From: an uncultured Eubacteriaceae bacterium
Lineage (GTDB): Bacteria > Bacillota > Clostridia > Eubacteriales > UBA1433
Direction of reading: 5' to 3'
DNA length: 8,454 nt
Assembly: GCA_937914785.1 (NCBI GenBank)
Contig: CALGIV010000138.1
Span: 1-8,454 of the forward strand
A program made the translations under genes and the position numbers. The notes beneath the pieces were generated by a model. It was not told the origin of the DNA. It saw nothing but the letters and a program-made list of their open reading frames with translations, and made no database searches. Shown in pieces: positions 1-6,275 of the stretch; the first letter of the stretch is position 1, and each line of letters begins with the position of its first letter.

Positions 1-1838
1 GCCATAACGGTGTTTTTAAACGGCTTGTCTTTCAAGTTTGTTCCATAAACAGCCGGGTCTATTTTCGTCTTTACGGTCAAATATTGTTCATCCGCCAAAG
101 CGGTATTGCTCTCAAATATTACGGTCAATGTATGATCTTCATACGCCGTACCACTGAGTATTGCATCCACATTCGGCACATTCTCAATTGCCACACCGTT
201 TAATTCAATATCTGCCAGGCCGGTATAAGCCAATCCGGCCGGCAGCGTATCGACAACCGTCGAATAGTCGTAGGAAGCGATGTTGCTCGCCGCTCTGATA
301 TCCCAGGTAATCGTTCCATCGCTTAAATCCTCGGCCGTCAATCTTTGATAACCCTTGCTGACCGCAACGTCGGCTATGCCGACACCGATACTGTCAAGCG
401 CAATACCCGGCGGATTGTACGGCGTTATGCCGTCGTAACCGAGGTATTTCCACGTCAGGCCCGCATCGTTTGTATATTCCGGTTCCGTTTCCGGGTCATT
501 GGGCCGCGAAATAATATCGGTTACAAAAGTAATCGTATAAGCCTTTATAGCAGCATTATCCGCTGTACGCGGCAGGTAAATTTTCAATTCTGCACTTGGT
601 ACCGCCGTATAAGTTGCATAGATTTCATCATCCGAAATTGGTGTATAGGACGTATTTTGCACAGAGATTAAAATATCATTCACTTTTAAACTCGATTGAT
701 CCAGCGCAACGTCACCTTGAAGCCTGTCGGTGACTACCGCGTCGTACATACGCTGGTTTGTGCCGTTGACTGTCAGCGTCCACATAATTTTGTTGCCTGC
801 AAAAGGCGCGCCGCTTTTTTGCAGCCATTGAGGTAAGATGGTATGTTCCGCCGGAGTTGGTGTTGTGTAAGTCGTCTCACCACTCGGCAGAGTCAGCGAA
901 GCGCTGTTTTCAATCTTCGTCGCAGATTGATTGAAGTAAAGTGTATCTTTGGTTTTTGTGATAATGGTAATGTCACGATAATTTTTGCCATTATAAGTGT
1001 CTGGAATCGTATATTTTAAAGCGCCCGTAGAAGCATTATACGTATAATGTTCGCTGCCGACGGCAGCGCCCCCGTGCTCAACGGAAACAAAGTCCAGTTT
1101 TGCTGTATCCAGTATGTCTGTTACAACACAGCCGCCGAATTCACCATCCTCGGGCGACATACGCAGCGTCCAGCGCAGTTCTCTGGTCGTGTGATTATAG
1201 TCTGTGGTAGCCAGCGCTTTGGTAATGCCGGTCGGCGTATTGTCCGGCGGAGCGGGATTGCTCAGCGTAAACGAGACTGTACTCTTGCTGTCAATGGCAA
1301 TTTCAATCTCCTTGCTGCCGCCCGCAGCGATACCGGATAAATCCAGGCTGAAGTCCATTTCTGCCCGGCCTTCAATTTCATAGATATCGTTATCCTCAAC
1401 GTACTCGGTAAAGACGACCTTGATTGCACGCGACGGACTGCCGACAACGGAAAAGGAAGCGATCGCTACGCCATCCTCATCCTGAATAATGCCGGAAGCA
1501 CTGCTGACAAATTCATCCGGCAGCGCGATCAGATAATAATCACCGGCGCTTAAGTCGCGCAGGGGCGGCGCATCGTTATCGATGAGCAAAAATTCAAAGC
1601 CGACTCTGAATTTCTCGACTGCGCTGCCATCAATTTCACGATGTTCGCCCGGCAGAAGCGAAACAAAAACACTTGGTGCATCCTTTGTCGCATAACTGAT
1701 AGAAAGTGTGCTAACAATGCCGCCCGCTCCTGTTTTGTCATCATTTTCAGCAAAAACAGACGGTAGCAGGCTGATGAGCAGCAGCAGGATAAGTAAAACT
1801 GCCCCGCCTTTCCTGCCATACAATTTCAAACGATTCAT
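1..1838 (-). CDS. Exported cell-surface adhesin, Cna/fimbrial isopeptide-type beta domains (C-terminus beyond the window)
   Basis: The reading frame is open from ATG 1838 to the left edge, 612 complete codons without a stop. The start follows a weak GGGGGA ribosome binding site. Residues 1-30 are a classical signal peptide: Arg/Lys-rich N-region (MNRLKLYGRK), a leucine-rich core at 13-25, and predicted cleavage after VFA (30). The mature part opens with a domain at about 31-195, followed by three diverged repeat units of roughly 140-150 residues, near 205-335, 338-485 and 492-612+. Each unit begins with a Lys-containing strand and has a W-x-(L/I) strand (W223, W353, W512) followed by V-(V/T)-D (about 239-241, 369-371, 528-530). 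This layout is typical of MSCRAMM collagen-binding or isopeptide-forming fimbrial domains, which bind host matrix or build surface fibres. Wall anchoring by an LPXTG sorting signal is expected but lies outside the window. The ligand is unknown. The adhesin-type call is fairly firm; the exact family is not. Confidence 0.8.
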   Translation of the reverse strand, partial: MNRLKLYGRKGGAVLLILLLLISLLPSVFAENDDKTGAGGIVSTLSISYATKDAPSVFVSLLPGEHREIDGSAVEKFRVGFEFLLIDNDAPPLRDLSAGDYYLIALPDEFVSSASGIIQDEDGVAIASFSVVGSPSRAIKVVFTEYVEDNDIYEIEGRAEMDFSLDLSGIAAGGSKEIEIAIDSKSTVSFTLSNPAPPDNTPTGITKALATTDYNHTTRELRWTLRMSPEDGEFGGCVVTDILDTAKLDFVSVEHGGAAVGSEHYTYNASTGALKYTIPDTYNGKNYRDITIITKTKDTLYFNQSATKIENSASLTLPSGETTYTTPTPAEHTILPQWLQKSGAPFAGNKIMWTLTVNGTNQRMYDAVVTDRLQGDVALDQSSLKVNDILISVQNTSYTPISDDEIYATYTAVPSAELKIYLPRTADNAAIKAYTITFVTDIISRPNDPETEPEYTNDAGLTWKYLGYDGITPYNPPGIALDSIGVGIADVAVSKGYQRLTAEDLSDGTITWDIRAASNIASYDYSTVVDTLPAGLAYTGLADIELNGVAIENVPNVDAILSGTAYEDHTLTVIFESNTALADEQYLTVKTKIDPAVYGTNLKDKPFKNTVM

Positions 1839-1859
1839 ATCATTCCCCCAAAGCCTTAT

Positions 1860-1888
1860 AATATAGATCAAACTATATGTTCACGCAA
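1860..1888 (-). promoter_or_regulatory. Candidate sigma-A promoter of the adhesin gene
   Basis: On the minus strand a TTGCGT -35-like box (complement of 1883-1888) lies 17 bp from a TATATT -10 box (complement of 1860-1865). Transcription would start near 1853, leaving a leader of only about 15 nt before ATG 1838. The -35 is poor (first three bases match), so this is a plausible but unproven promoter. Confidence 0.4.
1861..1878. repeat. Perfect 6-bp inverted repeat overlapping the adhesin -10 box
   Basis: ATATAG-ATCAAA-CTATAT is a perfect dyad with a 6-bp spacer. It covers most of the proposed -10 box and part of the promoter spacer, a place where a dimeric repressor would block transcription. 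It is AT-rich, so chance is a real alternative. Confidence 0.35.
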
Positions 1889-2580
1889 AAGAGCGTAAAG
1901 CGCTTGCCCCACCCACTGTGTTATACTCTTCCTGTTACTTCAATCATATAGATTTTGCCGGTATGCGTCAAGGAAACAAAAGCTGAAAAAAGCACACTTG
2001 GCACGAATGAAAAACCAGTCGAAAAGGTTGTAAAACAGCGATAATCACGCCATAGCGATAAACAAAGGCTGGGACAAAGAAGTGTTTTTGCCCAAAGTTT
2101 TTTGTAGTTTTTTATTGTTTTAAAAGCAATGAATTCTAAGCAATACCAAATTGATAAAAAATAACTTATAATTTTTTTACTTCAATTTTAAAGGCAACGA
2201 ATAAACCATCAGGTTATACAATCAAACACGCCACGAATCAACTGTTTTCGTAAAAAACAAGCTGTCTTACCTATTTAACACCTATAGTATTAAAAGAAGA
2301 TTATGTACAAGCCTCCAGGATCGTCAAGCGGATACCCCCTTACTTCACTATTACATTTCCCATAGTCCGCAAGCATTAAATCAAGGCAATATACAGCAAC
2401 ATCTATGTACAAAGATTAGGCAATGCATATTGTGCAATCTCCATATACCCTTCTTCTAAAAGCAATAATTTGCCTGCGTCCATTACCAATACTGTTCAAA
2501 AACATTGTTATAAAACGATAATTTGTTTTGATAAAATTTGACATTTTTTTCATATTCCTCGCCCCTTGTCATCGATATCA
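1889..2580. other. AT-rich intergenic region with no convincing gene
   Basis: This spacer separates the divergent adhesin and lipoprotein genes. No intact gene, tRNA or CRISPR repeat is visible. It contains one imperfect hairpin at 2070-2094. It also holds a short minus-strand open stretch (2290-2415, 41 codons between stops) whose translation, including GKCNSEVRGYPLDDPGG, looks more protein-like than random AT-rich DNA. It may be a relic of a lost gene or insertion element. The rest is homopolymer-rich AT sequence. Confidence 0.5.
2070..2094 (+). terminator. Imperfect hairpin followed by T-rich runs; possible decayed terminator
   Basis: TGGG(a)CAAA at 2070-2078 pairs with TTTGCCCA at 2087-2094 around an 8-nt loop, with one bulged A. 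Downstream come a T6 run from 2098 and further T-runs. No gene on the plus strand leads into it. It may be a leftover of a mobile or repeat element rather than a working terminator. Confidence 0.25.
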
Positions 2581-2589
2581 TGGTATAAT
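2581..2589 (+). promoter_or_regulatory. Extended -10 promoter of the lipoprotein pair
   Basis: TGG-TATAAT is a perfect -10 hexamer (2584-2589) with the TGn extension, which can function without a good -35. The TTGACA at 2538-2543 is 40 bp away, too far to serve as its -35. Transcription would start near 2596, giving a leader of about 87 nt. That leader contains the perfect inverted repeat TATCGG (2611-2616) / CCGATA (2628-2633) with an 11-nt loop. Confidence 0.55.
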
Positions 2590-2682
2590 GAAACTCAATA
2601 GAAAAACAGCTATCGGCTATTCTCATTCCGATAATATTTATTTTGGTATAGGCTGTTGACAGGCCTTTATGGGAGGTTAAAA

Positions 2683-3249
2683 ATGCGTATCAGGCGGTTA
2701 GGCGTAATATTGTTATACGTGCTGTTATTGACCGGTTGCAGCAGTGTCCGCGATTTGAGCGGCGGCGCCCACCCGCCGGGCCAGGTGGGATTTGAGGATT
2801 TTGTATGGTCGATGCCCGAAGAGGAAGCCAAAGCCGTTGTTGAAGGATTGACAACCGTTACGGCAGAGCAAGAAGAAGTATACTCTTACATATATGCCGG
2901 TAAGAATCACCCGTTTGAAAGATTGCTGGAACGCATCCTCACAGAGCTTAATATCGAAGAAACGGAAAGCGCCGTAAAACTGCATTTACTGCTAGAAGAT
3001 GGCGTTTTAACGCGCATCGCACTGGAGATAACTTATCCGGATACCGTGCCGTGGCAGTTGTGGGAAGATGCACTTGAGGAGACGGACAAGTTGCTGTGCG
3101 CAAGCTTTACGAAAGCAGGCGAACAGGTAGATGGAGTCGATAAAACCTTTGGCTATGAAAATGAGAATACCTGTGTGGTATTGATGCGTTCTTATAATCC
3201 CAAAGCCGGACAAAACCAACTACTGATTAACTATATGCCGCGACCTTAA
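2683..3249 (+). CDS. Small lipoprotein of unknown function, paralogue of the next gene
   Basis: The protein is 188 residues. The start at 2683 is chosen because GGGAGG sits 6 bases upstream and the signal peptide begins here; an upstream in-frame ATG at 2656 would add nine residues and has no ribosome binding site. Residues 1-19 form a lipoprotein signal (MRIRRLG, hydrophobic core, LLTGC), so Cys19 should be lipidated and the protein anchored to the outer face of the membrane. The mature part carries VGFEDFVWSM at 35-44, a charged helical stretch at 77-97, LLLEDGVLTRIAL at 102-114, P-W-x-L-W near 123-127 and a C-terminal LLINY strand. These landmarks occur in the same order in the 187-residue protein encoded next, so the two are tandem paralogues. 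The F-x-x-x-x-W-x-M opening is seen in many uncharacterised secreted proteins, and I do not recognise a named family. The gap to the next gene is 54 bp, consistent with one operon. Confidence 0.85.
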   Translation: MRIRRLGVILLYVLLLTGCSSVRDLSGGAHPPGQVGFEDFVWSMPEEEAKAVVEGLTTVTAEQEEVYSYIYAGKNHPFERLLERILTELNIEETESAVKLHLLLEDGVLTRIALEITYPDTVPWQLWEDALEETDKLLCASFTKAGEQVDGVDKTFGYENENTCVVLMRSYNPKAGQNQLLINYMPRP

Positions 3250-3303
3250 TTATTTCGGCATTTTATATATTTATATACAAACAAATAAGTCTGGAGGAAA
3301 AAA

Positions 3304-3867
3304 ATGAAACGAATGGTTGCAGCGTTTATGCTACTGGCAGCAGTGCTGCTTACAGCTTGTGGCGGCAGTGGCCCAGCAAAGGAAGTCGGTTTTGCAAATT
3401 TACAATGGGGAATGACAAAAAAACAGGTCGAGGCGACATATCGTAAAAGCCTCGGGAAGTATGAACCGACTTTACTTGAAAAAGACGACATCATGGGCTT
3501 TGATTTTTATGATCCCGATCATCCACTTTGCCGGCAGTTGGATGATTTGGTAAAATCACTTGGCGAAGACTCAGAAGATCACTACGTTTTTACTTATTTC
3601 TATTTTGAAAATGACACACTGGTGAGCGCTGCAGTTTTATATGGATTCGAATCGCTGCCGGAAACCTTATGGACAGAAAACTTTAACGAATTGGCCGACT
3701 ATCTAAAGTCAAGTTATGGAGAGCCAATAAGCGTGATGCCAACATCCTTTTACAATGAAAAGGAATATGTATACACATCAGACGCTTCGACAATTACCTT
3801 ATCACTTACACGCTATGAATCCGCCGAAGCCAAAGCGTTAACGATTACGTATGATCCACTTGAATAG
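3304..3867 (+). CDS. Small lipoprotein of unknown function, second member of a tandem paralogous pair
   Basis: The protein is 187 residues. ATG 3304 is preceded by GGAGG at a 6-base distance (all A). The lipoprotein signal is residues 1-19, MKRMVAAFMLLAAVLLTAC, with LTAC as lipobox and Cys19 as the lipidated residue. The mature domain has VGFANLQWGM at 28-37, DHP near 72-74, F-E-N-D-T-L-V-S-A-A at 101-110, P-E-T-L-W at 119-123, and a C-terminal LTITYDP strand. These match the order and spacing in the preceding gene, although overall identity looks low, so the duplication is old or the copies have diverged for different ligands. No catalytic motif is visible; a binding or sensing role at the membrane surface is only a guess. 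No own promoter is obvious in the 54-bp gap, so it is probably co-transcribed. Confidence 0.85.
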   Translation: MKRMVAAFMLLAAVLLTACGGSGPAKEVGFANLQWGMTKKQVEATYRKSLGKYEPTLLEKDDIMGFDFYDPDHPLCRQLDDLVKSLGEDSEDHYVFTYFYFENDTLVSAAVLYGFESLPETLWTENFNELADYLKSSYGEPISVMPTSFYNEKEYVYTSDASTITLSLTRYESAEAKALTITYDPLE

Positions 3868-4030
3868 CCATTTTCCATAAAATTATTAATAGCTTTAGTA
3901 TCGGCAAAAATTATTGGATACGAAGATAAAGATTTGTTTAACACTTAAAAACAAGTATTTATACTGGTAGAAACTTTAAAAATGTCTCAAATTATTCAAA
4001 ATAATTCAATATGTGTTAAATAAACACGAT
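3868..4030. other. Non-coding stretch upstream of the small-RNA cluster
   Basis: No gene is seen. It holds a perfect AT-only dyad, AATTATT-CAA-AATAATT (3990-4006), and a second short dyad, GTGTT/AACAC, just beyond it. Both lie upstream of the first candidate small RNA and might be operator-like. No classical T-tailed terminator directly follows the lipoprotein pair, so that operon may read through to the hairpin at 4097-4123. Confidence 0.4.
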
Positions 4031-4051
4031 TTTATATGTTATTGTAGAGAT

Positions 4052-4126
4052 ACAGGCAACGGTGCAAGAATAACGCTTTGTCTGTAACAGTGGATGAGGG
4101 TACAAAATTTTGTTTTGTACCCTTAT
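4052..4126 (+). ncRNA. Candidate small RNA 1: hairpin plus 11-bp terminal hairpin
   Basis: A weak extended -10 (TGT-TATTGT, 4037-4045) precedes an RNA-like segment. ACAGGCAA (4052-4059) can pair with TTGTCTGT (4079-4086; one G-U pair). After a purine-rich linker comes an 11-bp perfect hairpin (4097-4107 with 4113-4123). The tail is only TTATT, a weak U-tract. The terminal hairpin could instead be the end of the lipoprotein transcript. The promoter is the least certain of the four units described in this window. Confidence 0.35.
4097..4123 (+). terminator. Perfect 11-bp hairpin, possible terminator
   Basis: AGGGTACAAAA pairs exactly with TTTTGTACCCT around the 5-nt loop TTTTG. The following bases (TATTG) make a poor T-tract, so termination may be inefficient. 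It could end the lipoprotein operon, candidate small RNA 1, or both. Confidence 0.5.
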
Positions 4127-4165
4127 TGATTACCTTTGTTTTAGACAAATAAAACATTTTGGGTG

Positions 4166-4194
4166 TTTAACTAAACGATGATATAAGCTATACT
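4166..4194 (+). promoter_or_regulatory. Candidate promoter of small RNA 2
   Basis: TATACT (4189-4194) is a good -10 box. Upstream, TTTAAC (17-bp spacing) or TTAACT (16-bp spacing) gives a weak -35. Transcription would start near 4201. Confidence 0.45.
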
Positions 4195-4200
4195 GAGAAT

Positions 4201-4283
4201 CAAACGCGATGGAAGATCTCGTATCTAATGGGGAGAGAGAGATGCATACAGCCTGACTACATTCAGGCTGTATGCATTTTTTT
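4201..4283 (+). ncRNA. Candidate small RNA 2 with purine-rich linker and strong terminator
   Basis: About 83 nt separate the inferred start from the end of a T-tract. The 5' half has only weak pairing (AGAT/ATCT around 4214-4226). It is followed by an unpaired purine-rich linker GGGGAGAGAGAG (4230-4241) and a perfect 15-bp terminator hairpin. The linker is complementary, over 16 bp with two G-U pairs, to the loop region of the minus-strand RNA at 6368-6558. GGGGAGAGAG followed by ATG could also be read as a ribosome binding site for a four-codon peptide (Met-His-Thr-Ala), but that ATG lies inside the terminator stem. Confidence 0.5.
4242..4283 (+). terminator. Strong intrinsic terminator of small RNA 2
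   Basis: A perfect 15-bp stem (4242-4256 with 4263-4277) closes a 6-nt loop and runs directly into seven T residues (4277-4283). This is a textbook factor-independent terminator on the plus strand. No protein gene lies within 370 bp upstream, which argues for a short RNA transcript ending here. Confidence 0.85.
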
Positions 4284-4374
4284 GTACAAAATATTCATAA
4301 ATAACCAAAACTTAGAATAAAACCATCATCACAGGCATAAATTCTTTTTTGTCCCTATAATTTATGAACACATC

Positions 4375-4383
4375 TGCTATACT
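4375..4383 (+). promoter_or_regulatory. Candidate extended -10 promoter of small RNA 4
   Basis: TGC-TATACT is an extended -10 box. A second perfect TATAAT lies just upstream at 4356-4361. No good -35 is seen for either. Confidence 0.4.
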
Positions 4384-4389
4384 ATTTGT

Positions 4390-4474
4390 ACATCCTGATA
4401 GACAGCATTCTGCTGTCATTTGGAAAATATCACAGTGAAAACGGCAAGTCTAATGGCTTGCCGTTTTCGCTTTT
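4390..4474 (+). ncRNA. Candidate small RNA 4: nested hairpin plus terminator
   Basis: Starting about seven bases after TATACT, the segment holds a 7-bp perfect hairpin GACAGCA-TTC-TGCTGTC (4401-4417). This is enclosed by a second pairing TGATA (4396-4400) / TATCA (4428-4432), so the 5' domain is a closed stem with an internal loop. A short linker leads to a 14-bp terminator. Promoter, compact structured body and terminator within about 100 bp, with no reading frame, point to a small regulatory RNA. Target and family are unknown. Confidence 0.5.
4435..4474 (+). terminator. Intrinsic terminator of small RNA 4
   Basis: GAAAACGGCAAG (4437-4448) pairs perfectly with CTTGCCGTTTTC (4457-4468), extended by two more pairs at the base (one G-U), followed by TTTT (4471-4474). 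A second small hairpin with four Ts (GCCG/CGGC, 4477-4495) follows. Read on the minus strand the stem lacks a T-tract, so it would be a poor terminator for the lipoprotein gene at 4550-5506. Confidence 0.75.
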
Positions 4475-4549
4475 ATGCCGGAACTGTCGGCTTTTATGAC
4501 GCTTATGACGAAAAATTTCAGTTTTTTTTCATATTACTTTTAAAAAAGA

Positions 4550-5506
4550 TTATTGCATTACATCAATCCTGCCATTACGCGTGGAGAGCGTTATGGTAAT
4601 ATGCGGGGCCGTACCGATAACACCTGAAATATTACTGCCGTTTCTGCTCAGCGCTTCATCAAAATTGGTTGTAACCGTTCCATTGCGTGTTTCAGCAACA
4701 AATTGAAACGCCAGCGTTTCGGGCAGAAAAAGCGAGATGTCGCCATTTTTGTTATGGATAGAAACATCTCCCGTCACGGCAGTAAAATGTGCCGTAATAT
4801 CACCATCGCCTTGCGCGTTTAAACGGGCAGCACCGGTAATATCTTTTAACTCAAGGCTTCCGCTGGTCGTCGTATAGCTAATGTCCGCTACCGCATCGTT
4901 CAAAGCAGTATTCGCACTTGTCGTGGTAATATTGACGCTGCGAGCCTGTATATCAGACAGCGCCAAATGGCCACTCGTGCTGATCAGGGTCACAGTCTCG
5001 GCAGTAAGCGCTTCGGCCTGAATCGACCCGCTCGTTGTAACGAGATCAAGCTTTAATGCATACAGATTTGCAACTTCAATGCTGCCGCTTGTTGTATTGG
5101 CTTTAAAAGCATCAAAATGAAAATCAAAGTCGCTTTTAATTTTTCCACTCGTCGTGTGCAAATCAAGCGTACCGATATAATCATCGGGCAAATAGATTTC
5201 AATTCGGGAAACAAAAGACTTACTGAGCGGCCTGCGTCCTTCGGTGATAAACAGTTTACCCTCTTTACAGCGCGTTTTTGCATAATAAGCACGCTTGTCT
5301 TCACTCATATACTCCTTGATGATAATTTCACCGGCAGCACCTTTTAAGACTGTAATATCGTCGGCATCATAATCGGCCTGAAGCTCGGCTATTATGCTGC
5401 TGTCAAACGTAAGCGTATTGACAAGTGTAACGGCCTTGCTGCAGCCGCCCAGTGTACAGGCTAAAAAAACACCGGCAATAATTAAGGGGAAATAGTTTTT
5501 TTTCAT
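4550..5506 (-). CDS. DUF4097-type beta-solenoid lipoprotein (putative adhesin family)
   Basis: The protein is 318 residues. Two adjacent ATGs occur (5509 and 5506). AAAGGAGG lies 3 bases before the first and 6 before the second, so 5506 is preferred. The N-terminus is a lipoprotein signal ending in LGGC, with Cys22 as the lipidated residue; an earlier Cys17 is less likely. The body is a regular series of 18-21-residue rungs, marked by TTSG or close variants at about 118, 138, 157, 176 (STSG), 195 (TTSA) and 213. It continues as GDGD near 233, NKNGD near 252, TRNG near 273 and again near 309. This pattern is the hallmark of the DUF4097/DUF4098 right-handed beta-helix proteins, called putative adhesins; their biochemical role is unknown. 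It should sit on the outer face of the membrane. It shares a palindromic operator with the tetR-like gene directly upstream on the same strand, so it is probably the regulator's target. Confidence 0.88.
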   Translation of the reverse strand: MKKNYFPLIIAGVFLACTLGGCSKAVTLVNTLTFDSSIIAELQADYDADDITVLKGAAGEIIIKEYMSEDKRAYYAKTRCKEGKLFITEGRRPLSKSFVSRIEIYLPDDYIGTLDLHTTSGKIKSDFDFHFDAFKANTTSGSIEVANLYALKLDLVTTSGSIQAEALTAETVTLISTSGHLALSDIQARSVNITTTSANTALNDAVADISYTTTSGSLELKDITGAARLNAQGDGDITAHFTAVTGDVSIHNKNGDISLFLPETLAFQFVAETRNGTVTTNFDEALSRNGSNISGVIGTAPHITITLSTRNGRIDVMQ

Positions 5507-5521
5507 CATAAACCTCCTTTG

Positions 5522-5536
5522 ATTGAACGGTTCATT
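5522..5536. promoter_or_regulatory. TetR-type operator in front of the DUF4097 lipoprotein gene
   Basis: ATTGAACGGTTCATT contains the dyad TGAAC-G-GTTCA and is identical over all 15 bases to the site before the TetR gene (6258-6272). It ends one base upstream of the AAAGGAGG ribosome binding site, the same placement as in the other copy. It would therefore lie at or just after the transcription start. The -10/-35 of this gene are not clear; TTATTA or TATTAA immediately upstream is the best -10 guess. Confidence 0.7.
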
Positions 5537-5556
5537 TAATAAAACGTTGTGTTTAA

Positions 5557-5574
5557 ACGGGGAAACATCCCCGT
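5557..5574 (-). terminator. 7-bp GC-rich hairpin after the TetR gene
   Basis: ACGGGGA pairs with TCCCCGT around a 4-nt loop. It starts 9 bases beyond the tetR stop codon. On the minus strand only GTTTAAA follows, a weak T-tract, while on the plus strand a long T-run follows close by. It probably limits read-through from tetR into the lipoprotein gene, but incompletely. It also overlaps the region where that gene's promoter must lie. Confidence 0.45.
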
Positions 5575-5582
5575 ATATTTTT

Positions 5583-6242
5583 TTAAAGCTTATAAGCGTT
5601 AATTAAATTGTCGAGGCAAACGGCTTTGGCGACAGCCGGATCAATCTCTCTGTTCAGTTCATACGCGTCGTTCATCACATGCATAGCCCACCAGCTGATC
5701 GTCTCGATAATAAGCTGAACAGTGTAGTCAACATACGGCACTGCACGAAAGGAACCGTTTTGAATATAGCACTGGACGTAGCCAAGCACCTGAGAAAAGA
5801 AAGCAGTGCGATAATTGTCGTAATATTGTTTGAGTGTGCCAACATCATCAGGATTGTTTTCGATAATCAAACAACCGGTGCCATACTTACGAATTATATC
5901 AAACGCATCGGAGAGCATCTCTTCGTAAGGATATCTCACCAAATCAGTATGCGAAGAAAAAGTGCGCGTATTCTCTTCAAAAGCTGCAATCAGCTCTATA
6001 TTAAGCTCAGAAAACATATTTGCAGTCAGCGGCAGCGTATGCTCGCGCGAAAAAAAGGCGGGATCAACCGTTGCCTTTAACAAGAAATCCAACAGAGTTT
6101 TCTTGCTATCAAAATATACATAAAGCATTCCAGTCGACAAATTGATATGTTTGGCAATATCCTTCATTTGTGTACGCGCGTAGCCCTTGTTGATAAACAA
6201 GTAGCTCGCCGCATCATAGATAGCCCGTAAGCGTTTTTCCAT
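5583..6242 (-). CDS. TetR/AcrR-family transcriptional regulator
   Basis: The protein is 219 residues, normal for the family. Residues 1-55 form the TetR DNA-binding domain: an Arg/Lys-rich first helix, F-I-N-K-G-Y at 16-21, then the helix-turn-helix MKDIAKHINLSTGMLYVYF (26-44) followed by D-S-K-K-T-L-L. The remaining alpha-helical part is the ligand-binding and dimerisation domain, which is divergent, so no inducer can be named. AAAGAGG lies 7 bases before ATG 6242. A sigma-A promoter with an overlapping 15-bp palindrome immediately upstream implies autorepression. The identical palindrome before the downstream DUF4097 lipoprotein gene marks that gene as a second target. No transporter gene, the commonest TetR target, is adjacent. 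Function is confident at the family level only. Confidence 0.92.
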   Translation of the reverse strand: MEKRLRAIYDAASYLFINKGYARTQMKDIAKHINLSTGMLYVYFDSKKTLLDFLLKATVDPAFFSREHTLPLTANMFSELNIELIAAFEENTRTFSSHTDLVRYPYEEMLSDAFDIIRKYGTGCLIIENNPDDVGTLKQYYDNYRTAFFSQVLGYVQCYIQNGSFRAVPYVDYTVQLIIETISWWAMHVMNDAYELNREIDPAVAKAVCLDNLINAYKL

Positions 6243-6257
6243 ATAAAAACCTCTTTA

Positions 6258-6272
6258 ATTGAACGGTTCATT
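6258..6272. promoter_or_regulatory. TetR-type operator in front of its own gene
   Basis: ATTGAACGGTTCATT, dyad TGAAC-G-GTTCA, lies 3 bases downstream of the -10 box, so it covers the expected start of transcription (about 6269). It ends one base before the AAAGAGG ribosome binding site. The 15 bases are identical to 5522-5536, and the flanking leader is also similar in both copies. This supports autoregulation. Confidence 0.75.
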
Positions 6273-6275
6273 CAA

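Noticed and set aside
345..671. Plus-strand open frame of 108 codons
   Set aside because: It lies antisense to the continuous minus-strand adhesin frame, has no ribosome binding site, and its Arg-rich composition is typical of a shadow frame. The same holds for 1047-1340 and the minus-strand frames at 1262-1447 and 1550-1819.
2538..2543. Perfect TTGACA as -35 for the lipoprotein operon
   Set aside because: It is 40 bp from the TATAAT at 2584, more than twice the allowed spacing, and no -10 lies 16-18 bp downstream of it.
4242..4256. Four-codon leader peptide (Met-His-Thr-Ala-stop) after GGGGAGAGAG
   Set aside because: The whole frame is inside the first arm of the terminator stem, so it would not be translated when the hairpin forms; too short to support.
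5679..6080. Plus-strand open frame of 133 codons
   Set aside because: It is antisense to the TetR coding region, whose helix-turn-helix and promoter are unambiguous.
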